Assembly: GCA_001875425.1 (NCBI GenBank)
Contig: MIYU01000018.1
Location: 1 to 64,000, forward strand
DNA: 64,000 bases
Direction: 5' to 3'
DNA from: Marine Group III euryarchaeote CG-Bathy1
Lineage (GTDB): Archaea > Thermoplasmatota > Poseidoniia > MGIII > CG-Epi1
A model generated the notes under the pieces. That model saw only the letters and a list, made by a program, of their open reading frames with translations, searched no databases and was not told the DNA's origin. Positions 21,375 through 29,803 of the stretch are shown here, piece after piece. The number at the start of each line of letters is the position of its first letter. The first letter of the stretch is position 1. A program made the translations under genes and the position numbers.

Positions 21375-22559
21375 CTACTCACCCAGTGAATCGCTATATT
21401 CATCTCCGGCCAACCACGAAGAACCGTAATTTTCATCCTCTATGACTAAAGAATTCTTAGCGACTAATAATGGATAATAGGTATCCACCATAACTGCCAA
21501 TTCATCTGTCCATTTCTGACCAATAGATGCTTCATATTTACCAGGATGAGGGCCATGTGTTAAACCGTCAGGATGTAAAGTTAGGGATCCGAATTCTACG
21601 CCCTTTCGGGACATAAATTCATCCTTAGCATAATAAATTACCTCATCAGACATGACGTTTGAATGATTATAGGGGGCTGGTATCGAATTTTCATCGAAAT
21701 CGAATGGACGAGGGCAGAACGAACAAACAACAAAATTCAGTCCTTGAAAAGTTTGGTGAACAGGAGGTGGTTCGTGTATACGGCCAACTATTGGTTCGAA
21801 ATCATTTATATTGAAAGCATATGGATAGTAATATCCATCCCAACCAACTACGTCACAAGGATGGTGTCCTAAGGTTACTTCAGTAAGGAGGTCTCTTTGT
21901 TTGACTAATACTTTGTATTCTCCTTTTTCATCATATGTTTTTAATTCCTCAGGAGCTCTGAAATCACGCTCTGAATATGGACTTCGTTCGATTAATTGAC
22001 CATATTCATTTCGATATCTTTTCGGAGTATTAATCTCTCCCGACCCCTCTATAATCAACAGTGAATGTAATTCTGATTTCATATTATATTTGTGTAGAAT
22101 TCCTCTAGGTATGATCAAGTAGTCTCCTTGACCGTAATTTATATCGCCGTATGCCGTTTCCAAAACGCCATTTCCTTTACCAACATAAACAACTTCATCT
22201 GCTTGTGCATTTCTATAATAAAAATCATCATTTTTGTCTGGATGAGATGTGGAAATAATAACATCTTTGTTGAATAAGAGTGGCGTACGGTCGGTTACTG
22301 GACTTCCACCTTTTGGTAATCTTTCAGTGTAGAAATGGCGCATTCTCAGCGCTGCATCTGGATCTTCTTCTAAAGTAAAAGTATCGATTACTTTAGTAGA
22401 TACTACTTCTGTTGGAGGGTGTACATGATATAGGAGAGCTGAAGGGCCGTCGAAACCTTTGTTTCCCTTTAATTCTTCATGATATATGTTTCCTTCTTTA
22501 CTTCTAAAAACGGTATGCCGTTTTCGTGGTATTTTACCTAGTTTGTGATATCTGTGCAT
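21375..22559 (-). CDS. hmgA: Homogentisate 1,2-dioxygenase
   Basis: Opens the ring of homogentisate to maleylacetoacetate using Fe(II) and oxygen. 394 residues, the shorter prokaryotic form. Cupin-type features include DYLIIPRGILHKYNM, the conserved GHHPCDVVGWDGYYYPYAFN block, GRIHEPPPVHQTFQG with iron-ligand histidines, and SLTLHPDGLTHGPHPG near the C-terminus. Its ATG overlaps the HPPD stop by one base (TAATG), so the two are translationally coupled. With neighbours it completes most of the tyrosine to fumarate route. Confidence 0.94.
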   Translation of the reverse strand: MHRYHKLGKIPRKRHTVFRSKEGNIYHEELKGNKGFDGPSALLYHVHPPTEVVSTKVIDTFTLEEDPDAALRMRHFYTERLPKGGSPVTDRTPLLFNKDVIISTSHPDKNDDFYYRNAQADEVVYVGKGNGVLETAYGDINYGQGDYLIIPRGILHKYNMKSELHSLLIIEGSGEINTPKRYRNEYGQLIERSPYSERDFRAPEELKTYDEKGEYKVLVKQRDLLTEVTLGHHPCDVVGWDGYYYPYAFNINDFEPIVGRIHEPPPVHQTFQGLNFVVCSFCPRPFDFDENSIPAPYNHSNVMSDEVIYYAKDEFMSRKGVEFGSLTLHPDGLTHGPHPGKYEASIGQKWTDELAVMVDTYYPLLVAKNSLVIEDENYGSSWLAGDEYSDSLGE

Positions 22560-23647
22560 TATAGATTTCCTCTCTCTGATTGGTGCCTTTCTATAGCTTC
22601 GAAAAGTGCTTTGAAATTTCCGAAACCGAACCCCCTACTTCCTTTTCTTTGAATTATTTCGTAAAAAAGAGTTGGTCTGTCTTGAACCGGTTTTGTAAAT
22701 AGTTGAAGAAGATACCCTTCATCATCTCTATCTACTAAAATTCTTAATTTTTTTAATGTATCAAAATCTTCATCTATTTCACCAACTCTATTTAGGAGAT
22801 TGTCATAATACGTGTCGGGAACTTCTAAAAATTCAACCCCGTTCGCCCTTAATTTAGTGATAGCTCCAATAATATTATCAGTCAAAAGAGCCATGTGTTG
22901 AACTCCGGGGCCGTTATAGAAATCTAAATATTCTTCGATTTGTGATTTTTTCTTCCCTTCTGCTGGTTCATTTAATGGAAATTTAATTCTACCCCTACCA
23001 CCTTCCATTACTTTAGACATAAGAGCTGAATATTCTGTAGAGATGTCATCATCGGTAAAGTGCTGCATCTGTGTAAAACCTAAAACATTGGCATAATAAT
23101 CTGCCCAAACATTCATTTTGCCTAGTTCGACATTGCCGACAATGTGATCTACAAATCTCAAACCGACTGGTTCTTCTTCGATAATATCAGCTCTGTATCC
23201 TGGAAGAAAGGGGCCTGAATAATTAGAAGTAGAAATGAAAGAATGGATAGTATCGCCATATGTACGAATTGAAGCATACCTTATTGTTCCGTGTTCATCA
23301 GAAATATCTTTTGGCTCAGTGACGGATTGAGCACCTCGTGCAACCGTATCGTTGAAGCAAGAATCTACATCATCGACGTGAAAGGAGATATCTTTTGCTC
23401 CATCACCATGATTCTTAAGATGATTATTCATTTCATCATTACCATTAAGAGGTGATGAAAGAACCAACCTTATCTGTCCTTGTTGTAAAACGTATGAGGC
23501 TTTTTCTCTAGTACCTGTTTCTAATCCAGAATAAGCAATTTGTGAATAGCCGTATGCTTTACGGTAATAGTAAGCTGCCTGTTTAGCATTACCTACCCAC
23601 AGCTCAACGTGGTGTATATTCTTCAAAGGAAGGGGGTCATCACTCAT
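22559..23647 (-). CDS. hppD: 4-Hydroxyphenylpyruvate dioxygenase
   Basis: Converts 4-hydroxyphenylpyruvate (from tyrosine transamination) to homogentisate, iron- and oxygen-dependent. 362 residues with two vicinal-oxygen-chelate modules: NIHHVELWVGNAKQAAYYYR at the start and FVDHIVGNVELGKM midway. Metal ligands are His in DHIVGNV, His in GVQHMALLTDNI and Glu in FYEIIQRKGS; the C-terminal GFGFGNFKALFEAIERHQ helix that gates the active site is intact. First gene of the tyrosine operon. An AT-rich TATA-like ttaatatt about 30 nt upstream (minus strand) may be the operon promoter, close to leaderless. Confidence 0.95.
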   Translation of the reverse strand: MSDDPLPLKNIHHVELWVGNAKQAAYYYRKAYGYSQIAYSGLETGTREKASYVLQQGQIRLVLSSPLNGNDEMNNHLKNHGDGAKDISFHVDDVDSCFNDTVARGAQSVTEPKDISDEHGTIRYASIRTYGDTIHSFISTSNYSGPFLPGYRADIIEEEPVGLRFVDHIVGNVELGKMNVWADYYANVLGFTQMQHFTDDDISTEYSALMSKVMEGGRGRIKFPLNEPAEGKKKSQIEEYLDFYNGPGVQHMALLTDNIIGAITKLRANGVEFLEVPDTYYDNLLNRVGEIDEDFDTLKKLRILVDRDDEGYLLQLFTKPVQDRPTLFYEIIQRKGSRGFGFGNFKALFEAIERHQSERGNL

Positions 23648-23693
23648 TGGACAAAATCAATAATGTTTGAGGGTTAATATTGTTATTTGATGC

Positions 23694-25763
23694 CTAAGAA
23701 TCGGCTTGGTAATCAATATTCCAATCTAGATTGTAACTAAAAGAACCTGGAGCTGCGCATGGTCCGCCCGTTGCAGAATTAGCGTGCCTCATACGAACGT
23801 CCCAAGTACCGTTCAATAAATCTTCATACTCAAAAGCAGCATTATTTGCTTCAACTGTTTCTAACACCCCATCCGGATTGATAACGCTAATTTCCATGTA
23901 ACATAGGCCTTGCGTATTGGGAGGATTGGTTTCAACGTTTATACTTGAAAAAATAGCATGATTTTTTATTTCAACTGAAACCACTTCATTGTTGTTGCTT
24001 TGCCCTGAAGCAGTAATGACATCATCTATAGAAACTACTATGAATGTTCGAGCAGATAAGCGAGTTTCGTCCACGACAGTGAGAGATACTGCGTAAACTC
24101 CCCCTGAAACGTATGCATGCGAAACTGAAATGCCTATTGAAACATTACTACCATCACCAAAGTCCCACAAATAATTGATTAAATCTCCTCTTGAATTAGA
24201 AGCTGAAAAAGATAGATTTTCTCCTGCGAGGCCATCATTTGAATCTACCGTGATTACTGCTTCTAAATCTATAGGTTCAGTTCCGAATAATTTTGGACCG
24301 GTGACTTGGAATATAACTAAAGAAACCACTAAGAGTGTAAAAAAGGTAGATGATTTTTCTACTATAATCTCTCTTTCTTTTGCTGAAAGGCCTTTCTTTT
24401 TCCTTTCCATAAGTGCAGAAAGACCATCTCCGAAAATGAAACCGCCATCCAAAGGTATAGCTGGTAAAACGTTTGTCATACCGACCATTAGATTAAGCCA
24501 AAAAATCCAATAAAAACTATTAGCAATTATCCAGAATAAACTGTCTGGAAGAATAGAAGTGAATCCTTCGGGAGTGAATAATGATGTAAAATGATCTGGG
24601 AAAGGTTGTAAATTGGCAAATGGCAAAGTCATGTAAGCCAGAAGACCGGCACCGCCGCCTGAATCGATTGGATGGGCGAGTAAATCGGTGATAACTTCTG
24701 GATTTGTTGTTGCAACGCCTAGAAAACCTTTTCCAGAAATTGAACTATTGTATTGATCCGGATAATATTCTAGAAAATAATCACCTTTATCGGATAGTGT
24801 AGCTGTGAATGATTCTAAAATTCCTTTAGAATAGGCTTCAATTGTAATGTTCTGACCAGCAGTAGTGTTATCCATTATTATTGAAAACGACTCTGCGTCT
24901 GTAACTGTTTGATTATCTATAGAAGTTATCAGCATCCAACTTTCTAAACCGGCGTCATCTGCACTATAATCCTGTACTACGCCACTTATTAGAGCTCCAT
25001 TATCTATTGGCTGTAACGAACCGACCATAACCCAAGAAAATAAAATTGAAAAAATAAGTGCGAGGGCAATATTACTAGATGGACCTGCCGCATAGAGACG
25101 CATTCGTTCTCTTCTGGGCATATTCATCATCTCTTCTTCATCGGGCTCTACAAAGGCACCGATTGGGAATATGAAAAATAGGAGACCAAGTGCTTTTAGT
25201 TTTATTTTAGCGACTCTCCCTAAAATTCCATGTGAGAATTCATGTATTACAACTGCAATTGAAAGAGATAAGACTCCATAACCTATAGGAATAACGGGAT
25301 TTAATCCTGGTAAACCTATTAGCATTTTTGGAGAAACTGCAGCAGATTTTGGTATTTGTGATACTAAAGTTGCTTGCCAAATTAATAAGATAAGCATTAA
25401 GGCCATAATGAAAAAAACAACGACAAGCCCAACGTCGGCAAAAAGGTTCCAAAATTTCTTATATTTTGAAAGTTTTTCTATTATATCTTTACCTCTTTCA
25501 GTTCTCCACATTAAGAATGAATCGCCCCAGATTAGATCTAAATCATATTTTTCTAAGGTACCTGCTTCATGGAGTTTTCTGATAGAGATGACCCATACTA
25601 CTAAAAAAAGTGCAAAAACAGTGAACCCAGAACTAGGATTGAAGCCTCCTAATAATAAAAGAAAAAGGACTAGGAGAATTAATCTCCAATGATTGTTGAA
25701 AACTGTTTCTAAAGTGGAACGATTAGTCTCCTGCAATTCTTCAAACTCTTGGTCTGATGACAC
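23694..25763 (-). CDS. Site-2 protease (M50 metalloprotease) with PDZ and C-terminal PKD domain
   Basis: 689-residue intramembrane zinc protease. Active site HEFSHG lies in VVIHEFSHGILGRVAKI (about residue 175) and the second conserved motif is NVLPAIPLDGG (about 425). Between them is a PDZ-like domain (GALISGVVQDYSADDAGLES), the RseP/S2P arrangement for cutting membrane-bound regulators. After the last helix come a PKD domain (LINYLWDFGDGSNVSIG) and a second beta module rich in Asn, both predicted outside the cell. That tail is unusual for the family and could bind the substrate or surface polymers. Start GTG 25763 shares a promoter region with the divergent gene at 25811. Confidence 0.9.
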   Translation of the reverse strand: MSSDQEFEELQETNRSTLETVFNNHWRLILLVLFLLLLGGFNPSSGFTVFALFLVVWVISIRKLHEAGTLEKYDLDLIWGDSFLMWRTERGKDIIEKLSKYKKFWNLFADVGLVVVFFIMALMLILLIWQATLVSQIPKSAAVSPKMLIGLPGLNPVIPIGYGVLSLSIAVVIHEFSHGILGRVAKIKLKALGLLFFIFPIGAFVEPDEEEMMNMPRRERMRLYAAGPSSNIALALIFSILFSWVMVGSLQPIDNGALISGVVQDYSADDAGLESWMLITSIDNQTVTDAESFSIIMDNTTAGQNITIEAYSKGILESFTATLSDKGDYFLEYYPDQYNSSISGKGFLGVATTNPEVITDLLAHPIDSGGGAGLLAYMTLPFANLQPFPDHFTSLFTPEGFTSILPDSLFWIIANSFYWIFWLNLMVGMTNVLPAIPLDGGFIFGDGLSALMERKKKGLSAKEREIIVEKSSTFFTLLVVSLVIFQVTGPKLFGTEPIDLEAVITVDSNDGLAGENLSFSASNSRGDLINYLWDFGDGSNVSIGISVSHAYVSGGVYAVSLTVVDETRLSARTFIVVSIDDVITASGQSNNNEVVSVEIKNHAIFSSINVETNPPNTQGLCYMEISVINPDGVLETVEANNAAFEYEDLLNGTWDVRMRHANSATGGPCAAPGSFSYNLDWNIDYQADS

Positions 25764-25782
25764 ATGGACGCGACAGGGTGGG

Positions 25783-25789
25783 TTTATTT
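25783..25789. promoter_or_regulatory. Possible bidirectional TATA element between site-2 protease and the divergent membrane protein
   Basis: TTTATTT on plus (AAATAAA on minus) lies exactly midway between the two divergent GTG starts at 25763 and 25811, about 24 nt from each. Either gene alone would be a normal leaderless case; here one element seems to serve both. Confidence 0.45.
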
Positions 25790-25810
25790 GTGCGTATCTA
25801 TACTGAGTTT

Positions 25811-26500
25811 GTGGCCAAAAAGAAGAAAAAGGAAGAACCCGTATTTGAATTTTCAGAATTCAATAAAGAAGAATACATAAAGAATGATTTTAGAGATTCA
25901 AAAGTGGCCTTTGTAGCCATTCCATTTGGTATATTGATAGCTGTAATTACACACTATATGCTCTCTTCTGGAATAAGTACTAGAATAGCGATGATGGTTG
26001 GATTTACTTCACCGATATTGTTGATTAAAATTGTACCTTTTGTAGTTAAAATGGATGAGTTTCCAATAAAAAAAATGTTTGCACCCGCTATAACATCTAT
26101 CTTTACTTGGCTTGGAGCCTTCATATTGCTTTCAAACCCACCATTTTTAGATATCGCTAGCCCTGTAATTGAAGAATTTGAGATATATGAATATGATGGA
26201 AATACATGGAATGAAATGAATAAAGAAAATGATGAATATCTTGTTCCTGAAAATAGTGAATTTACGATTACTGTTTTAGTTTTAGATAATGATGAAGTAG
26301 AAGATGTGCAATTTACAATACATAGTGATAATGGGGAATTCATACCGGTAGAGATGGATGATGAGTTTCCAAATGGATATGAAAATAGATGGCAATATCA
26401 ACATGATGGTTTGAATGCTGGTGAATACACGATAAAAATAACAGCGACAGATGCTGAAGATAATGTAGAAGAAATAACGAAGAAATTTACTGTGTCATAA
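25811..26500 (+). CDS. Membrane protein with extracellular beta domain, function unknown
   Basis: 229 residues from GTG 25811. The N-terminus is strongly basic (AKKKKKEEP). Three or more hydrophobic helices follow (VAFVAIPFGILIAVITHYML, IAMMVGFTSPILLIKIVPFV, AITSIFTWLGAFILLS). The C-terminal 110 residues form an acidic Ig/PKD-like beta domain (ENSEFTITVLVLDNDEVEDVQF... GEYTIKITATDAEDNVEEI). The ORF track's extra 18 residues upstream contain the shared TATA element and overlap the divergent gene, so the shorter start is preferred. Divergent pairing with the site-2 protease, which carries a similar beta module, suggests a shared surface task. Family not recognised. Confidence 0.75.
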   Translation: MAKKKKKEEPVFEFSEFNKEEYIKNDFRDSKVAFVAIPFGILIAVITHYMLSSGISTRIAMMVGFTSPILLIKIVPFVVKMDEFPIKKMFAPAITSIFTWLGAFILLSNPPFLDIASPVIEEFEIYEYDGNTWNEMNKENDEYLVPENSEFTITVLVLDNDEVEDVQFTIHSDNGEFIPVEMDDEFPNGYENRWQYQHDGLNAGEYTIKITATDAEDNVEEITKKFTVS

Positions 26501-26514
26501 TACTTAAGAAAATA

Positions 26515-27345
26515 TTAAATTGATGAATTAGCGATTTTCAAAGCGCCAGTAACTCCTGTATAATCGCCTAGTTTTGGAGGAGATATTTGTGGCAAGGGAA
26601 CGAAACAATTTAGAAGTTTGGAAGTTTCTGTTTTAATCATATCGAGTAGTTGTGTTTGTTTCATAACACCCCCACCTATGACAATTATTTCAGGGGATAA
26701 GAGATAGATGATAGAAGAGAGGCCTCTGGCTAGATATTTTGCTTCTAAATTCCAAGCTTCGTGATCTGAAGGCAAATCCTGAGGAGATATTTTCCATCTT
26801 TTTTCAATGGCGGGGCCGCTAGCTAGTCCTTCTAGACAATTGGTATGAATTCGACAGATTCCTTCTTCCTCATCATCAATGATGATGTGGCCCATTTCTG
26901 GGTGTAAATTACCATGCAACGGTTGACCGTTGATTATGGCACCCCCACCTATGCCCGTGCCTACAGTTAGATAGACTAGAGAATTGAATTTTTTTCCTGA
27001 ACCGTATTCGAATTCAGCAATAGCTGAGGCATTTACATCCGTATCTACGGTTATAGGAAATGAATATTGTTGCTTGAAAAATGAAAGAACATTAGCACCT
27101 AACCAATCTTCTTTAGTGTCGGAAAGAATTGTACCGTATTTTTCTGAAGATGAATCTAAACAGACGGGACCGAAGGTGGCAATTCCTAAACTTTTTAATT
27201 CGTAGCTTCTAAAAAAATCGAAGATATCAGATAATGTTTTTTCTGGAGTAGATGTTGGTATTCGTATAGTATCTATAATTGAATTTGGTTTTTCAGCAAT
27301 AGCAGCAATACATTTAGTTCCACCTAATTCGATTCCACCAATCAT
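26515..27345 (-). CDS. ROK-family sugar kinase, probably fructokinase
   Basis: 276 residues. ATP-binding start MIGGIELGGTKCIAAIAE, catalytic DVNASAIAEFEYGSG, phosphate motif LTVGTGIGGGAIINGQ and the ROK metal-binding region HPEMGHIIIDDEEEGICRIHTNCLEGLASGPA. The H...C...H...C ligand pattern and EGLASGPAIEKRW resemble bacterial fructokinases more than glucokinases. Phosphorylates a hexose in the cytoplasm. Its ATG overlaps the tatC stop by 4 nt, so it is in the same operon although the roles appear unrelated. Confidence 0.85.
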   Translation of the reverse strand: MIGGIELGGTKCIAAIAEKPNSIIDTIRIPTSTPEKTLSDIFDFFRSYELKSLGIATFGPVCLDSSSEKYGTILSDTKEDWLGANVLSFFKQQYSFPITVDTDVNASAIAEFEYGSGKKFNSLVYLTVGTGIGGGAIINGQPLHGNLHPEMGHIIIDDEEEGICRIHTNCLEGLASGPAIEKRWKISPQDLPSDHEAWNLEAKYLARGLSSIIYLLSPEIIVIGGGVMKQTQLLDMIKTETSKLLNCFVPLPQISPPKLGDYTGVTGALKIANSSI

Positions 27346-28049
27346 TCTAAGAACCTAACTATGAAGAGAGATAGTTCGTATAAAATGATTAATGGTATTG
27401 CCAATAAAAATTGAGATATTACATCAGGAGGTGTGATTAATGCTGAAAACAGAAAGAAAGATACTATCAAATGTGGCCTGTACGATTTTAATGTCTCAAC
27501 CGTAGCCAAATTAGCTTTGACTATTACAAACATAATAAGTGGTAATTGGAACGTTAACCCTAAAGCAAAGGTCAAAATCATAATGAAGGAATAAAATTCA
27601 GATAAACTATACGTAGAATCTATACCGGCGCTAAGGGCATCATTGTGAAGATAATTCAAAACTAGAGGTAGAGTAATGAATAATGCGTAATAGCAACCTG
27701 CAAGAAAAAGTGTTAAAGAAAAAGTAAAGAAAGAACTAAGACGTAGAACGCTCATTTGGAAATTGTCATTGATTGATTTTAATGAAAATAAACCATGAAG
27801 GCCGGTTGTAAAAACGAAGGATATGATGGCAGAGTAACCGGCAAATTTTATTCTGATCATCAGATATTCTGCTGGACGAATATAGATTAGAGTGGCATTA
27901 TCAGGAAGTAAGAGATCTTCTAGAATAGAGAGGATTTTTGAGGAATATTCGAAAGCTAAGATGAAAAAAAGACATGCAAAAAAGATATGAAATAGTAATC
28001 TATTTCTGATTTTAGAAAAGATTCTAGACATATTATTCAAATCAGGCAT
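27342..28049 (-). CDS. tatC: Twin-arginine translocase subunit TatC
   Basis: 235 residues with six predicted helices. Conserved family segments are the N-terminal LFHIFFACLFFILAF helix, FALGLTFQLPLIMFVIV and SALITPPDVISQFLLAIPLIILYE. The usual glutamate-rich receptor loop is less acidic than in bacteria. TatC recognises twin-arginine signal peptides and recruits TatA; TatA lies divergently 77 nt away. ATG 28049 is used; ATG 28031 (MSRIFSKIR) is possible. Folded redox or metal proteins of the respiratory chain in this window are plausible clients, though I saw no RR motif among them. Confidence 0.9.
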   Translation of the reverse strand: MPDLNNMSRIFSKIRNRLLFHIFFACLFFILAFEYSSKILSILEDLLLPDNATLIYIRPAEYLMIRIKFAGYSAIISFVFTTGLHGLFSLKSINDNFQMSVLRLSSFFTFSLTLFLAGCYYALFITLPLVLNYLHNDALSAGIDSTYSLSEFYSFIMILTFALGLTFQLPLIMFVIVKANLATVETLKSYRPHLIVSFFLFSALITPPDVISQFLLAIPLIILYELSLFIVRFLE

Positions 28050-28126
28050 GAGTCTGAAAAAGGATGACAGTAAATGTCTTTTTGTATGCCGAAACAGTCA
28101 TTAATGGCAGGGATAGTAATAGAATA

Positions 28127-28450
28127 ATGCTTAGCACATATGAATTACTAATAATTCTGGCTTTGGTTTTACTCTTTTTTGGAAAAGATAAGATTCCAGA
28201 ACTTTTTAGAGGGGCTGGACAGGCCAAAAAAGCGTTTAATGAAGGGATGAACGAATCGTTGCCTGAAGACTCTAGTGAAGATAAAGTTGAAGGGCCTATG
28301 GAAGAAGATGGTAAAGGTGACATCGATGGTGATGGAATACCAGATTCTGAGGACGAAGAACCGAGAGTATCAGATTCTAAAGATGAAGAAGAACCATCAG
28401 AAGGAGGAGACGATAGCGTACATTCCAACTTCGGGGGCGGCTTCGGATAA
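28127..28450 (+). CDS. tatA: TatA-type translocase protein with acidic calcium-binding-like tail
   Basis: 107 residues. MLSTYELLIILALVLLFFGKDKIPEL is a TatA/E helix with the FGKDKIPELFRGAGQAKKAF amphipathic hinge. The ORF track begins 21 codons too early; ATG 28127 gives the standard N-terminus. The tail is very acidic and contains one thrombospondin-type-3-like calcium repeat (DIDGDGIPDSEDEEP) before a glycine-rich end (NFGGGFG). That repeat is unexpected on the cytoplasmic side. Divergent from tatC, together forming a minimal Tat system. Confidence 0.88.
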   Translation: MLSTYELLIILALVLLFFGKDKIPELFRGAGQAKKAFNEGMNESLPEDSSEDKVEGPMEEDGKGDIDGDGIPDSEDEEPRVSDSKDEEEPSEGGDDSVHSNFGGGFG

Positions 28451-28458
28451 AGAAAGCT

Positions 28459-28899
28459 ATGGCACGTTGGTTATTCAAAACGGAACCGAGTAATTATTCT
28501 TGGGATATGATGGTCAAGGATAGGAATATTCGATGGACAGATATAGGCAATAATTGGGCACTAAAATTTCTTAGACAGTGTGAACCTGGTGATAATGCAT
28601 TCTTCTATCATACTGGCAACGATAGGTGTATCATGGGAATAGTGGAAGTGACTAGTATGCCATACCCCCACTATGAAGCTGGATGCGATTGTGGTGTAGA
28701 TAAGGAAGAAAAGTATGCAGTAGTAGATGTAAAAATTAAAGAGAAGATAAATTCTCCAGTAACTCTTAAAGAGATAAAAGCCGATTCATTCTTCGAAGAT
28801 TTTCACCTTCCTAAATATGGAAGATTGAGTGTTATGCCTGTATCTAAAGAGATTTGGGAGAAATTAATAGAGATGGGCGAAGGAACTACTTCAGTTTGA
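28459..28899 (+). CDS. EVE-domain protein
   Basis: 146 residues, a single EVE domain (PUA-like fold) of the Thy28 type. Landmarks are WLFKTEPSNYSWDMMVKD at the start, NWALKFLRQCEPGDNAFFYHT and the GIVEVTS strand. EVE domains bind modified bases in RNA or DNA. 8 nt downstream of tatA and on the same strand; overlaps the convergent PH-domain gene by 9 nt at its end. Substrate unknown. Confidence 0.88.
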   Translation: MARWLFKTEPSNYSWDMMVKDRNIRWTDIGNNWALKFLRQCEPGDNAFFYHTGNDRCIMGIVEVTSMPYPHYEAGCDCGVDKEEKYAVVDVKIKEKINSPVTLKEIKADSFFEDFHLPKYGRLSVMPVSKEIWEKLIEMGEGTTSV

Positions 28900-29457
28900 T
28901 TTAGATGCGATAAATTTGATAGATGCATCGTTAAATTTAGACCTAAAAACAGAAGGATTTGAAATACTTTGAAATTCGTGGCGTGACCCCCCTACTCCCA
29001 TTATAATTAAATCGCCGTAACCGAACATAGAACCTCCAAAGGATTTACGGACTGTGACGCTTTCAACTTTATCTAAATCGAATTCGATGGTTTCTGTGCT
29101 TAAACCACTAGATCTGATTACTAATCTAGAATTTGTTAGAATTATTTCCTTACTTCCTGAATCTAATAGCTGGCTAGAAAGTTTAAACAACATATACAAT
29201 AAGACGAATATGAAATATAGAATGAGTAAAGAAGTGCTAGAAGGTAAAGAACCACTTGGAAGAAAAAAGGAAGGGATAGGTGGGAGATTGCTTAGAAATA
29301 ATGATGAAATTTGAAATAATAATAGTCCTAAAAATAAATAAATGAACATTTCGAGTATCGGGAAGAGCCAGAGAATACGATGTGCGTTTGGTGAATCGAT
29401 AATCTGTTCATTTTTACGTGAATTGCTTTGTATGTATTCAGAAAGATTGGAAGACAT
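28891..29457 (-). CDS. Membrane protein with bacterial PH-like domain
   Basis: 188 residues. Two helices (ILEMFIYLFLGLLLFQIS and SLLILYFIFVLLYMLFKL) are followed by a YdbS/bPH-type beta domain: ILTNSRLVIRSSGLSTETIEFDLDKVESVTVRK, then SMFGYGDLIIMGVGGSRHEF. This is the standard layout of bPH_2 membrane proteins, of unknown function. It starts one base before the end of the HIT gene stop region, so it is the last member of the cupredoxin-glycerate-HIT unit. Confidence 0.75.
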   Translation of the reverse strand: MSSNLSEYIQSNSRKNEQIIDSPNAHRILWLFPILEMFIYLFLGLLLFQISSLFLSNLPPIPSFFLPSGSLPSSTSLLILYFIFVLLYMLFKLSSQLLDSGSKEIILTNSRLVIRSSGLSTETIEFDLDKVESVTVRKSFGGSMFGYGDLIIMGVGGSRHEFQSISNPSVFRSKFNDASIKFIASKSN

Positions 29458-29458
29458 A

Positions 29459-29803
29459 CTAACCTGGGGGCCAATCTAAATTACGTCCGCCGAGAAGGTG
29501 TAAATGAATATGAAATACTGTTTGACCAGCTGCATCATTGCAATTGAAAACTGTACGATATCCCGATTCGGAAAGATTGTGTTCACCAGCAATCTGTTGT
29601 GCTACCATATGCATTTCGCCAACTAATTCTCGATCTTCTGACTTGAGATCATTGAGCGTTGCTATATGTTTACGTGGAATAACTAGTACGTGTGTCGGTG
29701 CCTGTGGATTGATATCGTTAAATGCTAAAACAGAATCGCTTTCATAAACAATATCGCCAGAGATTTCGCCATTGCTAATTTTGCAGAAAAGACAATCGTT
29801 CAT
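29459..29803 (-). CDS. HIT-family nucleotide hydrolase (HINT-like)
   Basis: 114 residues. N-terminal CLFCKISNGEISGDIVYE, the DINPQAPTHVLVIPRKHI block and the histidine triad HIHLHLLGG near the C-terminus. The two N-terminal cysteines can bind zinc with later histidines. Hydrolyses nucleoside phosphoramidates or similar nucleotides in the cytoplasm. ATGA overlap (4 nt) with the dehydrogenase gene upstream shows operon membership. Confidence 0.93.
   Translation of the reverse strand: MNDCLFCKISNGEISGDIVYESDSVLAFNDINPQAPTHVLVIPRKHIATLNDLKSEDRELVGEMHMVAQQIAGEHNLSESGYRTVFNCNDAAGQTVFHIHLHLLGGRNLDWPPG

Noticed and set aside
28042-28428. Serine- and proline-rich 128-aa ORF on the minus strand
   Set aside because: Antisense of the acidic tail of tatA; Ser/Pro runs are what Asp/Glu codons give when read in reverse.
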